Assembly (NCBI RefSeq): GCF_020283565.1
Contig: NC_060063.1
Location: 35,240,635 to 35,304,634, forward strand
Direction of reading: 5' to 3'
Length of the DNA stretch: 64,000 nucleotides
Source of the DNA: Trifolium pratense
Taxonomy: Eukaryota; Streptophyta; Magnoliopsida; Fabales; Fabaceae
Of this stretch, positions 10,262 through 21,056 are shown piece by piece (the stretch's first letter is position 1; each line of letters starts with the position of its first letter). The notes under the pieces are model-generated. The model was not told the DNA's origin, searched no databases, and saw only the letters and a list, made by a program, of their open reading frames with translations. Position numbers and translations under genes: made by a program.

Positions 10262-12976
10262 ATGGCTGGTGCTTCGTCTTCTTCGTCAAAAAGGATTCCA
10301 CCGTTTATTTTCAAAAATCTTCAGATCGTTGGGAACGAGATGGAGTTTCCAGAATCTGAACTTACTTTTCTGTCAGAGAAGATGGTTGATTTCGATGGTC
10401 TACAAGCTAATGGGTTTGATGTTAAAAAGCACTTTACCACTCAAGGTTGGGATAAGTATTTCGACATGCTTAACGGTCCTATCTACCCAGATTTGTTGAA
10501 GAAATTCTGGATGAAAGCAAAGGTGTTTGATAAGCATGAAGCTAAGAAGGAAGAGCTTGCTGCAATAGAAAGAGATCCTAGTCTGAAAGGTAAAACTAGG
10601 AAGGAAATGGGTTTGCTGGATTATACAGGTGTACAGATTAGGTCAAATATCTGTGGGATGAACATGGCAATCTCGCCTATTCATTTCAATGCTCTTCTTG
10701 GTCTACCTAACTCTGGGATAGAGTTAGATGTGTTTGAAAAGGATACAAGATACAGGGATGATCTTCTGCATCTCATTTGCACAGACTTCTCCTTAAAAGG
10801 GAAAGTAAAGGGTTTGACTGATGAATGTAGAGTTCTTTTCAAGATCATCCTAGCAGCTATCAGTCCAAGGGTTGGTGGGACTGATACAATCTCCTGGACG
10901 CATCGTCATCTGCTGTATTTCCTTCTGACAGGAAAGAAGGTAAATCTGGGAGATTACTTCTTTGAAAGGATTTGTGAAGCTATTTTTGCAAGTAAATCTC
11001 AGAGGAAAACTACTATAGTTTATCCTAGGCTGTTGTCTGACCTTCTGCATCAAGGTCATGTTGTTCAGAACTTGAGGAAATTCCACCCTGAATTGGTTGA
11101 GAAGAGGTTCTATCCAGAAATTCTGAACGCTAACTTTCTGTCCAAGATGCGTTTGATTGCATCTAAGCCTGTTGCTCCTCCACAAGAGTTCACTGTTAGG
11201 CTTGAGGATCGTCTGTATGTCGCAGGGTATCCACTTATATCTGAAGCTGATGCTGAGCACATTATTCAGGACTATTTGGAGGTGCTCAGACAAGAAGGAT
11301 TTGTTGTTGATAGAAGTATGGTTCCTCCTGCTCCTGTAAGTCAGTATAATCCTAAGAGGAAACCAAAAAGAAAGGCTGAAGCTCAAGATAATCTACCAAA
11401 GCCAGATCTTCTGGCTCAGAAGAAAGTTAAAGTTGAGCAATCTATGGCTGAGCAAAGAACTAAGAGGAAGCATGAAGAAACTTCAAACAAGGCTGCTGAT
11501 TCCAAAAAGCCTATGGTTGTTGAAGTTGAAAGTTCATCTGAGGAATCTACATCAGAAGATGAGACTGACTCTGATAAGGAGACTATTGCTGCTAGTTTGA
11601 GGAAAAGACCTGCTCCTACTCCTAAAGATAAAGGTAAATCTTCTACGTATGTCTTTAATGAAAATGAGATTGGATTAGGTTACACCAAACCTCTCAGAAC
11701 CATTTTACCAACCTCTGATAATCCAACCTCTGATAACCCCCTATCTGAGTTAGAAAAACATCTTAGCCCTGACCCTCTGAATAACCAAACTTTCACCCAG
11801 AAACCTTCATCTCCACCAAAACCTACATCACCTCAACCTGAACCTCAACCTGACATTCCACCATCTGAACCTCAACCAGATATTCCTGCCACTAAACCAA
11901 CCTCTCCCACAAAACAATCCTCTCCACCTACTGAACCAATCCCTGAACAAACTGCTCCTGAACCATCTCCTGAACATAAATCTCCTGAACCCTCTCCTGA
12001 ACATGTTCACCCTGAATCCACTTCTGACATCTCATCATCTGAACCAACCCCTGAACCCCATCCTAACCCAAGTGCTGAACATGCTTCTCCTGAGCGTATT
12101 CACACTTGTGCTCCCAAGCCTTCAGAGGTAGAAGTTGTGATTATTGACAACCCTACTCCTGAAATACCTACTCTCTCTACCATTCCCAATCCTTCACCAT
12201 CATCATCCAACACTTTTAGAAATCTATCCACTCAAATTCATGAAGACTTGCTTAGATTATCTACAATAAAGGACAGGTTCTTAGTTTGTCCTTCTGATGT
12301 GGATCTCGAAGTATCAAGCATTAAGGCAAGGATTTGCAATGCTTTGGATGTTGCTGCTGCAAAGGTCAAGGCTGTTATTGGTAAGCGGGATCTGGAAGGT
12401 ATAAGCTTCATGAGGGACAGTCTGGCTAGGGCTGAGTTGAAAAGGTTAACGCCATTCAATCATGAAGAGCATGAGCGTGCTAAGCTTGTTGCTATAGCTG
12501 CTGCTGTGAGGCGTATGTCTGAATTCAAACATTGCTGGGTTGATTCTACTCTTCTGCAACGTCTTGAGGATCAAAGGATTGAGACTGCACGTCTGGAAGA
12601 AGCTGCTGCTAGAGTTGCTGAGTTAGCAAATGAGCTACATATTGAAGATACCACAGAAGAAGATGTACTGGATGTGCTTGCCTCTCAGGATCAAGAGGAT
12701 GTGCTGATGATAGACTATCCAGAGGAAGGTGAACCCTCTGATAAAGGCAAGGCACCTTTGATTGAAGAACCAGAACCTGTGATTGAAGATCAAGCTCCTG
12801 CTATGGCAGAACAGTTGCAGATATTTCAAGAAGCCCTGAGGGAACAGCAAGAAGGTCTAGAACGTCAAAGAGCTGCTCAAGAGACATTGGAAACCAAGGT
12901 GGATGGTTTAGTTTCCAATGTGGGATCTTTGAATGATAAATTTGACCAACTCTTAGCCTTTCTTAAGAAACCCTAG
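10262..12976 (+). CDS. Sirevirus third ORF, 'envelope-like' (904 aa)
   Basis: Residues about 10-360 are a globular region of the type annotated as putative plant transposon protein in the post-pol ORF of Sireviruses. Residues 360-480 are Lys/Glu-rich with several KR clusters that could act as nuclear signals. Residues about 490-630 are a Pro/Glu/Ser-rich repeat zone with EPQPDIP and PEPSPEH-like units. Residues 830-900 are Gln/Glu/Leu-rich and look like a coiled coil. I see no signal peptide or convincing membrane helix, so the historical name 'envelope' is not supported here. The role is unknown. The ORF is intact and in the sense orientation. Confidence 0.8.
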   Translation: MAGASSSSSKRIPPFIFKNLQIVGNEMEFPESELTFLSEKMVDFDGLQANGFDVKKHFTTQGWDKYFDMLNGPIYPDLLKKFWMKAKVFDKHEAKKEELAAIERDPSLKGKTRKEMGLLDYTGVQIRSNICGMNMAISPIHFNALLGLPNSGIELDVFEKDTRYRDDLLHLICTDFSLKGKVKGLTDECRVLFKIILAAISPRVGGTDTISWTHRHLLYFLLTGKKVNLGDYFFERICEAIFASKSQRKTTIVYPRLLSDLLHQGHVVQNLRKFHPELVEKRFYPEILNANFLSKMRLIASKPVAPPQEFTVRLEDRLYVAGYPLISEADAEHIIQDYLEVLRQEGFVVDRSMVPPAPVSQYNPKRKPKRKAEAQDNLPKPDLLAQKKVKVEQSMAEQRTKRKHEETSNKAADSKKPMVVEVESSSEESTSEDETDSDKETIAASLRKRPAPTPKDKGKSSTYVFNENEIGLGYTKPLRTILPTSDNPTSDNPLSELEKHLSPDPLNNQTFTQKPSSPPKPTSPQPEPQPDIPPSEPQPDIPATKPTSPTKQSSPPTEPIPEQTAPEPSPEHKSPEPSPEHVHPESTSDISSSEPTPEPHPNPSAEHASPERIHTCAPKPSEVEVVIIDNPTPEIPTLSTIPNPSPSSSNTFRNLSTQIHEDLLRLSTIKDRFLVCPSDVDLEVSSIKARICNALDVAAAKVKAVIGKRDLEGISFMRDSLARAELKRLTPFNHEEHERAKLVAIAAAVRRMSEFKHCWVDSTLLQRLEDQRIETARLEEAAARVAELANELHIEDTTEEDVLDVLASQDQEDVLMIDYPEEGEPSDKGKAPLIEEPEPVIEDQAPAMAEQLQIFQEALREQQEGLERQRAAQETLETKVDGLVSNVGSLNDKFDQLLAFLKKP

Positions 12977-13257
12977 GATTCTATGCACATTTTCTTCATA
13001 GTTTTATGTTTTGCTTGCTTATTTTGTCATGTTTATTTCCTTGTTTACCTTCTGAACAATTTTTTCTGGTTTATCTATTTCAAGATTTTGTTTATGTTTT
13101 ACTTAACTACTTATTTTAAGTCCACTTAATATCTATATTTTCTTGATAAATAAGAACACAAGAACACAAGATGCTTTTAAAAACGAAAATTTTTTTATTA
13201 ATGATCTGATAATGTAGAGTACATTGGTCAAAAGAAAAAGAAAAAGACAACCTAATC

Positions 13258-13623
13258 CTAATCAGATGGATAAAACTCAGAAGAAATCTCTGATTTCTCC
13301 TCAGCATCCTCTGATGATATTTCAATGGGATCTGGGTTTTGCTCTTGCTCTTCTTCTTCTTGTTCCTCTTCTGGAACATAGTTAGCCAAGAACTCCACAT
13401 AGTCAGCATCATCTTCATTCTCTTCAGCTTCAGAGTCTGATGAGATGATTATTATCTCAGCATCTGGTGGCTTCTTGTTATCTTTTTTATCTTTCTCTTC
13501 GTCTTCGCGTTTCTCTTCGTTCTTCTTTCTCTTAAACTCTGCGATGCGTAAACTAAATCTTTTCATTCTTCCTACTTTCTCTTGCTTCACTTGTTTACTC
13601 TTGTTTCTACGTGAAGCAGGCAT
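13258..13623 (-). CDS. antisense ORF of the Sirevirus (121 aa)
   Basis: An ORF on the strand opposite to gag-pol, between ORF3 and the 3' LTR. The first ATG is at 13623 (MPASRRNKSKQ...); an in-frame GTG lies 6 bases further upstream. The N-terminal 45 residues are very basic (a likely nuclear signal). The C-terminal half is acidic and holds two patches with the form of SUMO-interacting motifs: IIIISSDSEAEE and PIEISSEDAEE. A minus-strand TATAAAA lies about 100 bp upstream (13726-13732). The sequence is low-complexity, so chance cannot be excluded, but start, TATA box and composition together suggest a real accessory gene. I do not recognise a named family. Confidence 0.55.
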   Translation of the reverse strand: MPASRRNKSKQVKQEKVGRMKRFSLRIAEFKRKKNEEKREDEEKDKKDNKKPPDAEIIIISSDSEAEENEDDADYVEFLANYVPEEEQEEEEQEQNPDPIEISSEDAEEKSEISSEFYPSD

Positions 13624-13725
13624 GTTCACTCGTTCACTTTTTATAAACCCTTGAGCGCGTTGGTTTTCGTTTTTGAAATTAATTCACCTTTGTAACAACC
13701 ACTCTTCTTTCTTTGACTGTCTTGG

Positions 13726-13732
13726 TTTTATA
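13726..13732 (-). promoter_or_regulatory. TATA box candidate for the antisense ORF
   Basis: Minus-strand TATAAAA about 103 bp upstream of the ATG at 13623, a normal plant distance. A second TATAAAA at 13638-13644 is too close to the ATG for a normal leader. Confidence 0.4.
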
Positions 13733-13758
13733 ACTTTGTTTTACTTTTTGATAATGAC

Positions 13759-14119
13759 AAAAGGGGGAGTAGTTACGCATTAATTGATATGTTCCAAAAC
13801 TGAAACCACGCCTTTTATCTCGCTTTTATCTGTTAAATTAAAAGTTGTTTCTTTTAAGTTGTCTTACGTATTTCTATGCGGAGACTAAGTTAGTTGAAAC
13901 TGAAATAAATTTCATAAGTAAGGATAAGTTAAGAGTGCAATTTTAACTTAGCCTTATGAGACTTAGGGGGAGAGCTTGCAAACCTCTCACTCTGAAGAAA
14001 GATATGAAATTTGTTTTATTTCAGACTATCTTAATCTTATACTAAATTAAAATATCATGGATAAAACATAAAGTTCAGACTTTATGGAGTATCAATCTTA
14101 GGGGGAGCTTGCAAACCTC
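13759..14119 (+). repeat. multiplied polypurine modules
   Basis: AAAAGGGGGAG at 13759, CTTAGGGGGAG at about 13962 and 14098; the last two are each followed by CTTGCAAACCTC. Together with the true polypurine tract before the LTR this makes four modules. Multiplied polypurine tracts are a described Sirevirus trait. Confidence 0.75.
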
Positions 14120-14189
14120 ATAAACCTAAGAGAAACATGATAAGTTAATTTAACAACAATTGTCAATTAATACTATGTTTGTCATCATC

Positions 14190-14203
14190 AAAAAGGGGGA
14201 GAT
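14190..14203 (+). other. polypurine tract
   Basis: AAAAAGGGGGAGAT directly before the 3' LTR, the expected primer site for plus-strand DNA synthesis. Confidence 0.85.
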
Positions 14204-15330
14204 TGTTGGAACAAAATTGATTTTAAAATGTTTGCCCCTAAATCTATAAAGGTTTTGATGATAACAAAGTATTAATTAATAATTGGAAGGACTAAAAATT
14301 TATTTTAAGTGCGCAGATATAAGCATCATATAAGCTCTGAGTGAAGTTCAGAGGATGTGAATTCAGAAGTTCACAAGCGCTCAGAAGATGTTGGACTTCA
14401 GAGGTTACAACGTTCAGAGGATGAAGTCTTCAGTACTTCTTGTCTGTCTAAGCTTCACCAACCTCTGAAGATCTCTTTGAAAGCTGTGAAAGATTCCTTT
14501 CACCAGTCAACTCTTCTACCAATGGAGAAAAGGACCTTTCAAGCCTGATCAGTTCAGCTACCTCTGTTTTGTCTGTCCTAACCTGAGAACGTGGGTCTTC
14601 AGTTTTGTTAGCTGAATAAGGAAAGTCCACTCTGCAGTAGTCAAAGTAACTGAAACTCTTTCTTAGTTTTGGATACAACCAAACTGCATCAAGACAGACT
14701 GCTTGAAGACAAAAGGTTATCAACTCCAACGGCTCCTTTGCAACGACTCTTTTCTAGTGGTATATATACTAGAAGGATCAGCTACAACAAAAAAAACCAA
14801 TTATCAAGATCTGAACGTGCGCTGAACAAACTCTGAACTCTGTGATATACAAGCTCTGAACCTCTGTCAAGTGTTTTTGCACTTTAGCCAAATACTCTGT
14901 AATATTTGTATTTGCTCTCTTTAGGTTCATCTAAGAGCATTTGTATATTTTTATATACTTTACCATTACTTGAGGAAACTTAAGCTTGTGTGCTTAAGTG
15001 TGTAACTTAAACTTGTGTGTTTAAGTGTGAAGTCTTAAGCTTGTGTGCTTGAGCATAGTTGTGAAGTCTCTTGCTTGTGTGCTTGAGCAGGTGTAATCTT
15101 GTGTGATTATAGTGAACTCCCTTGGAAGTGCAAGGGGACTGGACTACTCTCGTTCTGTGAGAGGAACCAGTATAAATTGCTTGTGTGATCTCTCTCTCTC
15201 TCTATCTCCTTAACTTGTTATTTATTGTGTTACTTTTCCGCTGCTAACGTAGTTGAGTTAAGAACTTGAAAAAGTTTTAACTTAGCTAAAACACAATTCA
15301 ACCCCCCCTTCTTGTGTTTTCACACCTTCA
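14204..15330 (+). repeat. 3' LTR of the Sirevirus
   Basis: 1127 bp, identical by eye to 3054-4180, followed directly by the target duplication GTATT (15331-15335). Confidence 0.97.
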
Positions 15331-15664
15331 GTATTATCAACAATCTAATAGTACTTATATGATGAACTTGTAGTTTTAGACACGCATGAATTTTACTATC
15401 AAGATCATAAGAGTCTAAGTTTATTTTAAAATTGAGTTATAATAATTATTTTAACATATGGATGCATGCACGCACGCACGCACGCACGCACATGCGAGTG
15501 CATGCATGCACATACACACACTAAGTAATAAAAAGAAATGGTGCCCATAAAATTTTAGTGTCTTGTCGACCGCTCCTCTCAATTTCAAATTGCACCTGAC
15601 ATATAATATGGGCGAGAGTAGTACTATTTTAATGGAACCAATCTATGAGCCCGACTGAAATTGG

Positions 15665-15952
15665 ATGTTGTTATTCCTCCTGCTTTTTTCCGTCTTTTTC
15701 TTTGGTTTTACTGTGCATCTTCAAATAAAAAGGTGTGACAGAGATTCCTTCTTATTTGGCATTCGACGTTGTGGTTTTTATGGAAAGCAAGGAACGCCAG
15801 GATTTTTAATAATGTTATTAAAGATCCAATTAGTTAATATTGTTGAAGAGGTGAAAGTTATGTCGTGGAGGTGGAGCGTTCACCGCCTGAATATTGCGCC
15901 TTTTTTATTGTATGAATGGCTGCAGGAACCGGGCTATTGTTTCCAGAGGTGA
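15665..15952 (+). pseudogene. LINE-derived 95-codon ORF, unit 2
   Basis: Copy of the piece at 1043. It differs by Arg for His at codon 35, Phe for Cys near codon 80 and Gln for Trp next to the end. Confidence 0.5.
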
Positions 15953-16381
15953 TTGCTTTATCGTTTTCTTCTGGGGTGTATTCTGGTGCTGCTTCTTTAG
16001 TTTTTCTGTTGCTTGGTTTTTTCTGTTTTAGTTTTGTGTTGCTGCGCCTCAGGTGACTGGGGTGTAAGTGGCCTGTTTTATTTTTGGTGTTTTGGTGTTA
16101 TCTCCGGAGAGACATAGAAGAAGGAAATAAGACTTTTTTCTTATTTTGACAGAGTAAATGAGAAAAAGTTAATTAGCTAGAGTTGAAAAGTGAGCATTAA
16201 AATATTACAGAATTTAGAGAAACGAACTAATACTATTTTTCATTGATTTTTTGATTAAAATAAGCTAGTACAATCAATCAATCTTACATATAAAATAACT
16301 AATAGTAACTATTAAATTTGGATTATAATAAGCTAATAATACAAAACAATCATTCTTACATGAAAATGAGATATAGCTTAA

Positions 16382-17023
16382 CTAGAAAACTACTAGAAAC
16401 AATAGTACTAAGAAACAATAAAACAGAGGCAATTCAAGAACAGGCGCAGAGCTCAACGAGATCCTAGATGGAGGAGGAATCGGAAGAAAAATATCCGGTG
16501 AAAACAGAACTTCAGAAATGGAGTATATCACAATGGGATTGTGATCGTACACAGTCCCAGTGATAACTCCTCGGGCCAATCCTGTACTAATTTCTACGGT
16601 GTCATTATTCACCCGGGAAATGTTGACGAGGTACTTACCATCTCCCATGTTAAAAGTTGCTAATGTTTCTTGTGGGAAGAAAAAAGTTGTGGTTTGTAGA
16701 GTGTGTAGGTTATAGTAGGGTGTCAATTTGTGTGATTTGACTAGTCGGTATCTGTTGTTGGCGGAGAGTTTCTGGAAACGGTGATAAGTGGACTTCGGTA
16801 GTTTAAGGAAGGCTTCATCTCCCGGAATGAATACGGTCATTCCGGAAGTGAAAAATTCAAGATCATGGTCGAGATTGGTTAAGGTTAGAAGATTAGCAAA
16901 GATGGTGAAATTTTTGTTTGATTTTAGTAATGGCACAGTCAGGTATAGGGAAAGTGATGGTGTTGGGAAATAATACATGAGAATTACAAGATAATACAGG
17001 ATTGTTCTTGTAATTGATGACAT
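16382..17023 (-). CDS. fasciclin-like arabinogalactan protein, copy 2
   Basis: 213 residues, differing from copy 1 only at residue 108 (Thr). Signal peptide, FAS1 domain and GPI-type tail are intact. The TATA box is at 17129-17136. The gene lies in the part of unit 2 to the right of the Sirevirus, which sits over 1 kb beyond its 3' end. Confidence 0.85.
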   Translation of the reverse strand: MSSITRTILYYLVILMYYFPTPSLSLYLTVPLLKSNKNFTIFANLLTLTNLDHDLEFFTSGMTVFIPGDEAFLKLPKSTYHRFQKLSANNRYRLVKSHKLTPYYNLHTLQTTTFFFPQETLATFNMGDGKYLVNISRVNNDTVEISTGLARGVITGTVYDHNPIVIYSISEVLFSPDIFLPIPPPSRISLSSAPVLELPLFYCFLVLLFLVVF

Positions 17024-17507
17024 TGTTTGTGAGAGGAGATTGATTATTGATTGTTTGTTGAAGAGGAGGATTTGAATGAGTGAGATTTCTGTTGAAGATG
17101 ATTTGATTTGAATGAAACGATAGGTATTTATTTATAGATATGAAAAAGTAAATGACTTAGGGGGGAAGTTTCGCTTAGTGGTGTGGTGACTCACATTGTC
17201 ACATTACAAAGCATGATTGTTTACTCAAGTAGGAATGAAAACAAATTGGTTAATGGAATCAATGAAACCAATTTGGTGCTCTTTTTTCTTCAATTTTAGC
17301 TAATGCTAACTGTAATTTTCAAATGCATAGTGTTGATTTACATGGATGGTTATACCTCTCATTTAGTTCGTTAATTTATTAAGAAAATTCATACATAAAG
17401 TTAAATTGTGTGTTTTAATTTGTTATATAAAATTTAATACTGTATGAAATTCATACATAAACGTTAATTTGTGCGTTTTAATTCATACACAATATTTACT
17501 TGATGCT

Positions 17508-17612
17508 ATGAAGGAAGTGGAACGCATAGGCCTAATAAATGTCATTTTTGAAACTGACTCCAAAAGTTTTCTAGATGTAATCCATCGCCGAGTCAATGAC
17601 GTCTCTGAATAG
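17508..17612 (+). pseudogene. LINE RNase-H-like fragment, unit 3
   Basis: Same 34 codons as in unit 1, ending in TAG. Confidence 0.55.
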
Positions 17613-18000
17613 GGTGGGATGGGTAGCTCAACTAGTTAAGCTAGTTGAGCTAAAGATTAAGGAGCATGAGGTATTATCAACAATCTAATAGTACTTATAT
17701 GATGAACTTGTAGTTTTAGACACGCATGAATTTTACTATCAAGATCATAAGAGTCTAAGTTTATTTTAAAATTGAGTTATAATAATTATTTTAACATATG
17801 GATGCATGCACGCACGCACGCACGCACATGCGAGTGCATGCATGCACATACACACACTAAGTAATAAAAAGAAATGGTGCCCATAAAATTTTAGTGTCTT
17901 GTCGACCGCTCCTCTCAATTTCAAATTGCACCTGACATATAATATGGGCGAGAGTAGTACTATTTTAATGGAACCAATCTATGAGCCCGACTGAAATTGG

Positions 18001-18288
18001 ATGTTGTTATTCCTCCTGCTTTTTTCCGTCTTTTTCTTTGGTTTTACTGTGCATCTTCAAATAAAAAGGTGTGACAGGGATTCCTTCTTATTTGGCATTC
18101 GACGTTGTGGTTTTTATGGAAAGCAAGGAACGCCAGGATTTTTAATAATGTTATTAAAGATCCAATTAGTTAATATTGTTGAAGAGGTGAAAGTTATGTC
18201 GTGGAGGTGGAGCGTTCACCGCCTGAATATTGCGCCTTGTTTATTGTATGAATGGCTGCAGGAACCGGGCTATTGTTTCCAGAGGTGA
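18001..18288 (+). pseudogene. LINE-derived 95-codon ORF, unit 3
   Basis: Same frame as at 1043, with Cys kept near codon 80 and Gln-Arg at the end. Confidence 0.5.
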
Positions 18289-18720
18289 TTGCTTTATCGT
18301 TTTCTTCTGGGGTGTATTCTGGTGCTGCTTCTTTAGTTTTTCTGTTGCTTGGTTTTTTCTGTTTTAGTTTTGTGTTGCTGCGCCTCAGGTGACTGGGGTG
18401 GTGTAAGTGGCCTGTTTTATTTTTGGTGTTTTGGTGTTATCTCCGGAGAGACATAGAAGAAGGAAATAAGACTTTTTTCTTATTTTGACAGAGTAAATGA
18501 GAAAAAGTTAATTAGCTAGAGTTGAAAAGTGAGCATTAAAATATTGCAGAATTTAGAGAAACGAACTAATACTATTTTTCATTGATTTTTTGATTAAAAT
18601 AAGCTAGTACAATCAATCAATCTTACATATAAAATAACTAATAGTAACTATTAAATTTGGATTATAATAAGCTAATAATACAAAACAATCATTCTTACAT
18701 GAAAATGAGATATAGCTTAA

Positions 18721-19362
18721 CTAGAAAACTACTAGAAACAATAGTACTAAGAAACAATAAAACAGAGGCAATTCAAGAACAGGCGCAGAGCTCAACGAGA
18801 TCCTAGATGGAGGAGGAATCGGAAGAAAAAGATCCGGTGAAAACAGAACTTCAGAAATGGAGTATATCACAATGGGATTGTGATCGTACACAGTCCCAGT
18901 GATAACTCCTCGGGCCAATCCTGTACTAATTTCTACGGTGTCATTATTCACCCGGGAAATGTTGACGAGGTACTTACCATCTCCCATGTTAAAAGTTGCT
19001 AATGTTTCTTGTGGGAAGAAAAAAGTTGTGGTTTGTAGAGTGTGTAGGTTATAGTAGGGTGTCAATTTGTGTGATTTGACTAGTCGGTATCTGTTGTTGG
19101 CGGAGAGTTTCTGGAAACGGTGATAAGTGGACTTCGGTAGTTTAAGGAAGGCTTCATCTCCCGGAATGAATACGGTCATTCCGGAAGTGAAAAATTCAAG
19201 ATCATGGTCGAGATTGGTTAAGGTTAGAAGATTAGCAAAGATGGTGAAATTTTTGTTTGATTTTAGTAATGGCACAGTCAGGTATAGGGAAAGTGATGGT
19301 GTTGGGAAATAATACATGAGAATTACAAGATAATACAGGATTGTTCTTGTAATTGATGACAT
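18721..19362 (-). CDS. fasciclin-like arabinogalactan protein, copy 3
   Basis: 213 residues. It differs from copy 2 by Leu for Ile at residue 178, in the linker before the GPI tail. All recognisable FAS1 motifs and the three N-glycosylation sites are kept. The TATA box is at 19468-19475. Confidence 0.85.
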   Translation of the reverse strand: MSSITRTILYYLVILMYYFPTPSLSLYLTVPLLKSNKNFTIFANLLTLTNLDHDLEFFTSGMTVFIPGDEAFLKLPKSTYHRFQKLSANNRYRLVKSHKLTPYYNLHTLQTTTFFFPQETLATFNMGDGKYLVNISRVNNDTVEISTGLARGVITGTVYDHNPIVIYSISEVLFSPDLFLPIPPPSRISLSSAPVLELPLFYCFLVLLFLVVF

Positions 19363-19846
19363 TGTTTGTGAGAGGAGATTGATTATTGATTGTTTGTTGA
19401 AGAGGAGGATTTGAATGAGTGAGATTTCTGTTGAAGATGATTTGATTTGAATGAAACGATAGGTATTTATTTATAGATATGAAAAAGTAAATGACTTAGG
19501 GGGGAAGTTTCGCTTAGTGGTGTGGTGACTCACATTGTCACATTACAAAGCATGATTGTTTACTCAAGTAGGAATGAAAACAAATTGGTTAATGGAATCA
19601 ATGAAACCAATTTGGTGCTCTTTTTTCTTCAATTTTAGCTAATGCTAACTGTAATTTTCAAATGCATAGTGTTGATTTACATGGATGGTTATACCTCTCA
19701 TTTAGTTCGTTAATTTATTAAGAAAATTCATACATAAAGTTAAATTGTGTGTTTTAATTTGTTATATAAAATTTAATACTGTATGAAATTCATACATAAA
19801 CGTTAATTTGTGCGTTTTAATTCATACACAATATTTACTTGATGCT

Positions 19847-19951
19847 ATGAAGGAAGTGGAACGCATAGGCCTAATAAATGTCATTTTTGAAACTGACTCC
19901 AAAAGTTTTCTAGATGTAATCCATCGCCGAGTCAATGACGTCTCTGAATAG
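19847..19951 (+). pseudogene. LINE RNase-H-like fragment, unit 4
   Basis: Same 34-codon piece as at 554. Confidence 0.55.
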
Positions 19952-20339
19952 GGTGGGATGGGTAGCTCAACTAGTTAAGCTAGTTGAGCTAAAGATTAAG
20001 GAGCATGAGGTATTATCAACAATCTAATAGTACTTATATGATGAACTTGTAGTTTTAGACACGCATGAATTTTACTATCAAGATCATAAGAGTCTAAGTT
20101 TATTTTAAAATTGAGTTATAATAATTATTTTAACATATGGATGCATGCACGCACGCACGCACGCACATGCGAGTGCATGCATGCACATACACACACTAAG
20201 TAATAAAAAGAAATGGTGCCCATAAAATTTTAGTGTCTTGTCGACCGCTCCTCTCAATTTCAAATTGCACCTGACATATAATATGGGCGAGAGTAGTACT
20301 ATTTTAATGGAACCAATCTATGAGCCCGACTGAAATTGG

Positions 20340-20627
20340 ATGTTGTTATTCCTCCTGCTTTTTTCCGTCTTTTTCTTTGGGTTTACTGTGCATCTTCAAA
20401 TAAAAAGGTGTGACAGGGATTCCTTCTTATTTGGCATTCGACGTTGTGGTTTTTATGGAAAGCAAGGAACACCAGGATTTTTCATAATGTTATTAAAGAT
20501 CCAATTAGTTAATATTGTTGAAGAGGTGAAAGTTATGTCGTGGAGGTGGAGCGTTCACCGCCTGAATATTGCGCCTTGTTTATTGTATGAATGGCTGCAG
20601 GAACCGGGCTATTGTTTCCAGAGGTGA
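20340..20627 (+). pseudogene. LINE-derived 95-codon ORF, unit 4
   Basis: Same frame as at 1043, with a Leu-to-Phe change near codon 48. Confidence 0.5.
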
Positions 20628-21056
20628 TTGCTTTATCGTTTTCTTCTGGGGTGTATTCTGGTGCTGCTTCTTTAGTTTTTCTGTTGCTTGGTTTTTTCTG
20701 TTTTAGTTTTGTGTTGCTGCGCCTCAGGTGACTGGGGTGTAAGTGGCCTGTTTTATTTTTGGTGTTTTGGTGTTATCTCCGGAGAGACATAGAAGAAGGA
20801 AATAAGACTTTTTTCTTATTTTGACAGAGTAAATGAGAAAAAGTTAATTAGCTAGAGTTGAAAAGTGAGCATTAAAATATTGCAGAATTTAGAGAAACGA
20901 ACTAATACTATTTTTCATTGATTTTTTGATTAAAATATGCTAGTACAATCAATCAATCTTACATATAAAATAACTAATAGTAACTAGTAAATTTGGATTA
21001 TAATAAGCTAATAATACAAAACAATCATTCTTACATGAAAATGAGATATAGCTTAA

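Larger units (their letters stand above)
3054..15330 (+). mobile_element. complete Ty1/copia Sirevirus-type LTR retrotransposon
   Basis: 12,277 bp flanked by the 5-bp target duplication GTATT (3049-3053 and 15331-15335). It has identical 1127-bp LTRs beginning TGTTGG and ending TTCA, a tRNA-iMet-type primer site, gag, pol in copia order (protease, integrase, RT, RNase H), a third large ORF after pol, and polypurine modules repeated before the 3' LTR. The extra ORF and the multiplied GGGGGAG modules are hallmarks of the Sirevirus (SIRE) lineage. No LTR difference was found by eye, so insertion is very recent. No coding break was seen apart from the gag/pol frame change. Confidence 0.95.
2333..16954. 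repeat. FLA tandem array, unit 2 (split)
   Basis: The unit runs 2333-3053 and resumes at 15331-16954. It is interrupted by the Sirevirus at the target GTATT. Removing the element and one target copy leaves a unit of about 2340 bp, continuous with its neighbours. Its minisatellite has 6 GCAC repeats (near 15469-15492). Confidence 0.93.
16955..19293. repeat. FLA tandem array, unit 3
   Basis: 2339 bp with 5 GCAC repeats and a small GGT-type insertion (near 18398) in the stretch downstream of the FLA gene. Otherwise it is almost identical to units 2 and 4. Confidence 0.93.

Noticed and set aside
11828..12010. Antisense 60-codon ORF in the Pro-rich part of ORF3
   Set aside because: It is a shadow of the repeated sense codons; Arg/Phe/Trp-rich with no start context.
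13624..13629. GTG start for the antisense ORF
   Set aside because: An ATG follows two codons later and is the normal plant start.
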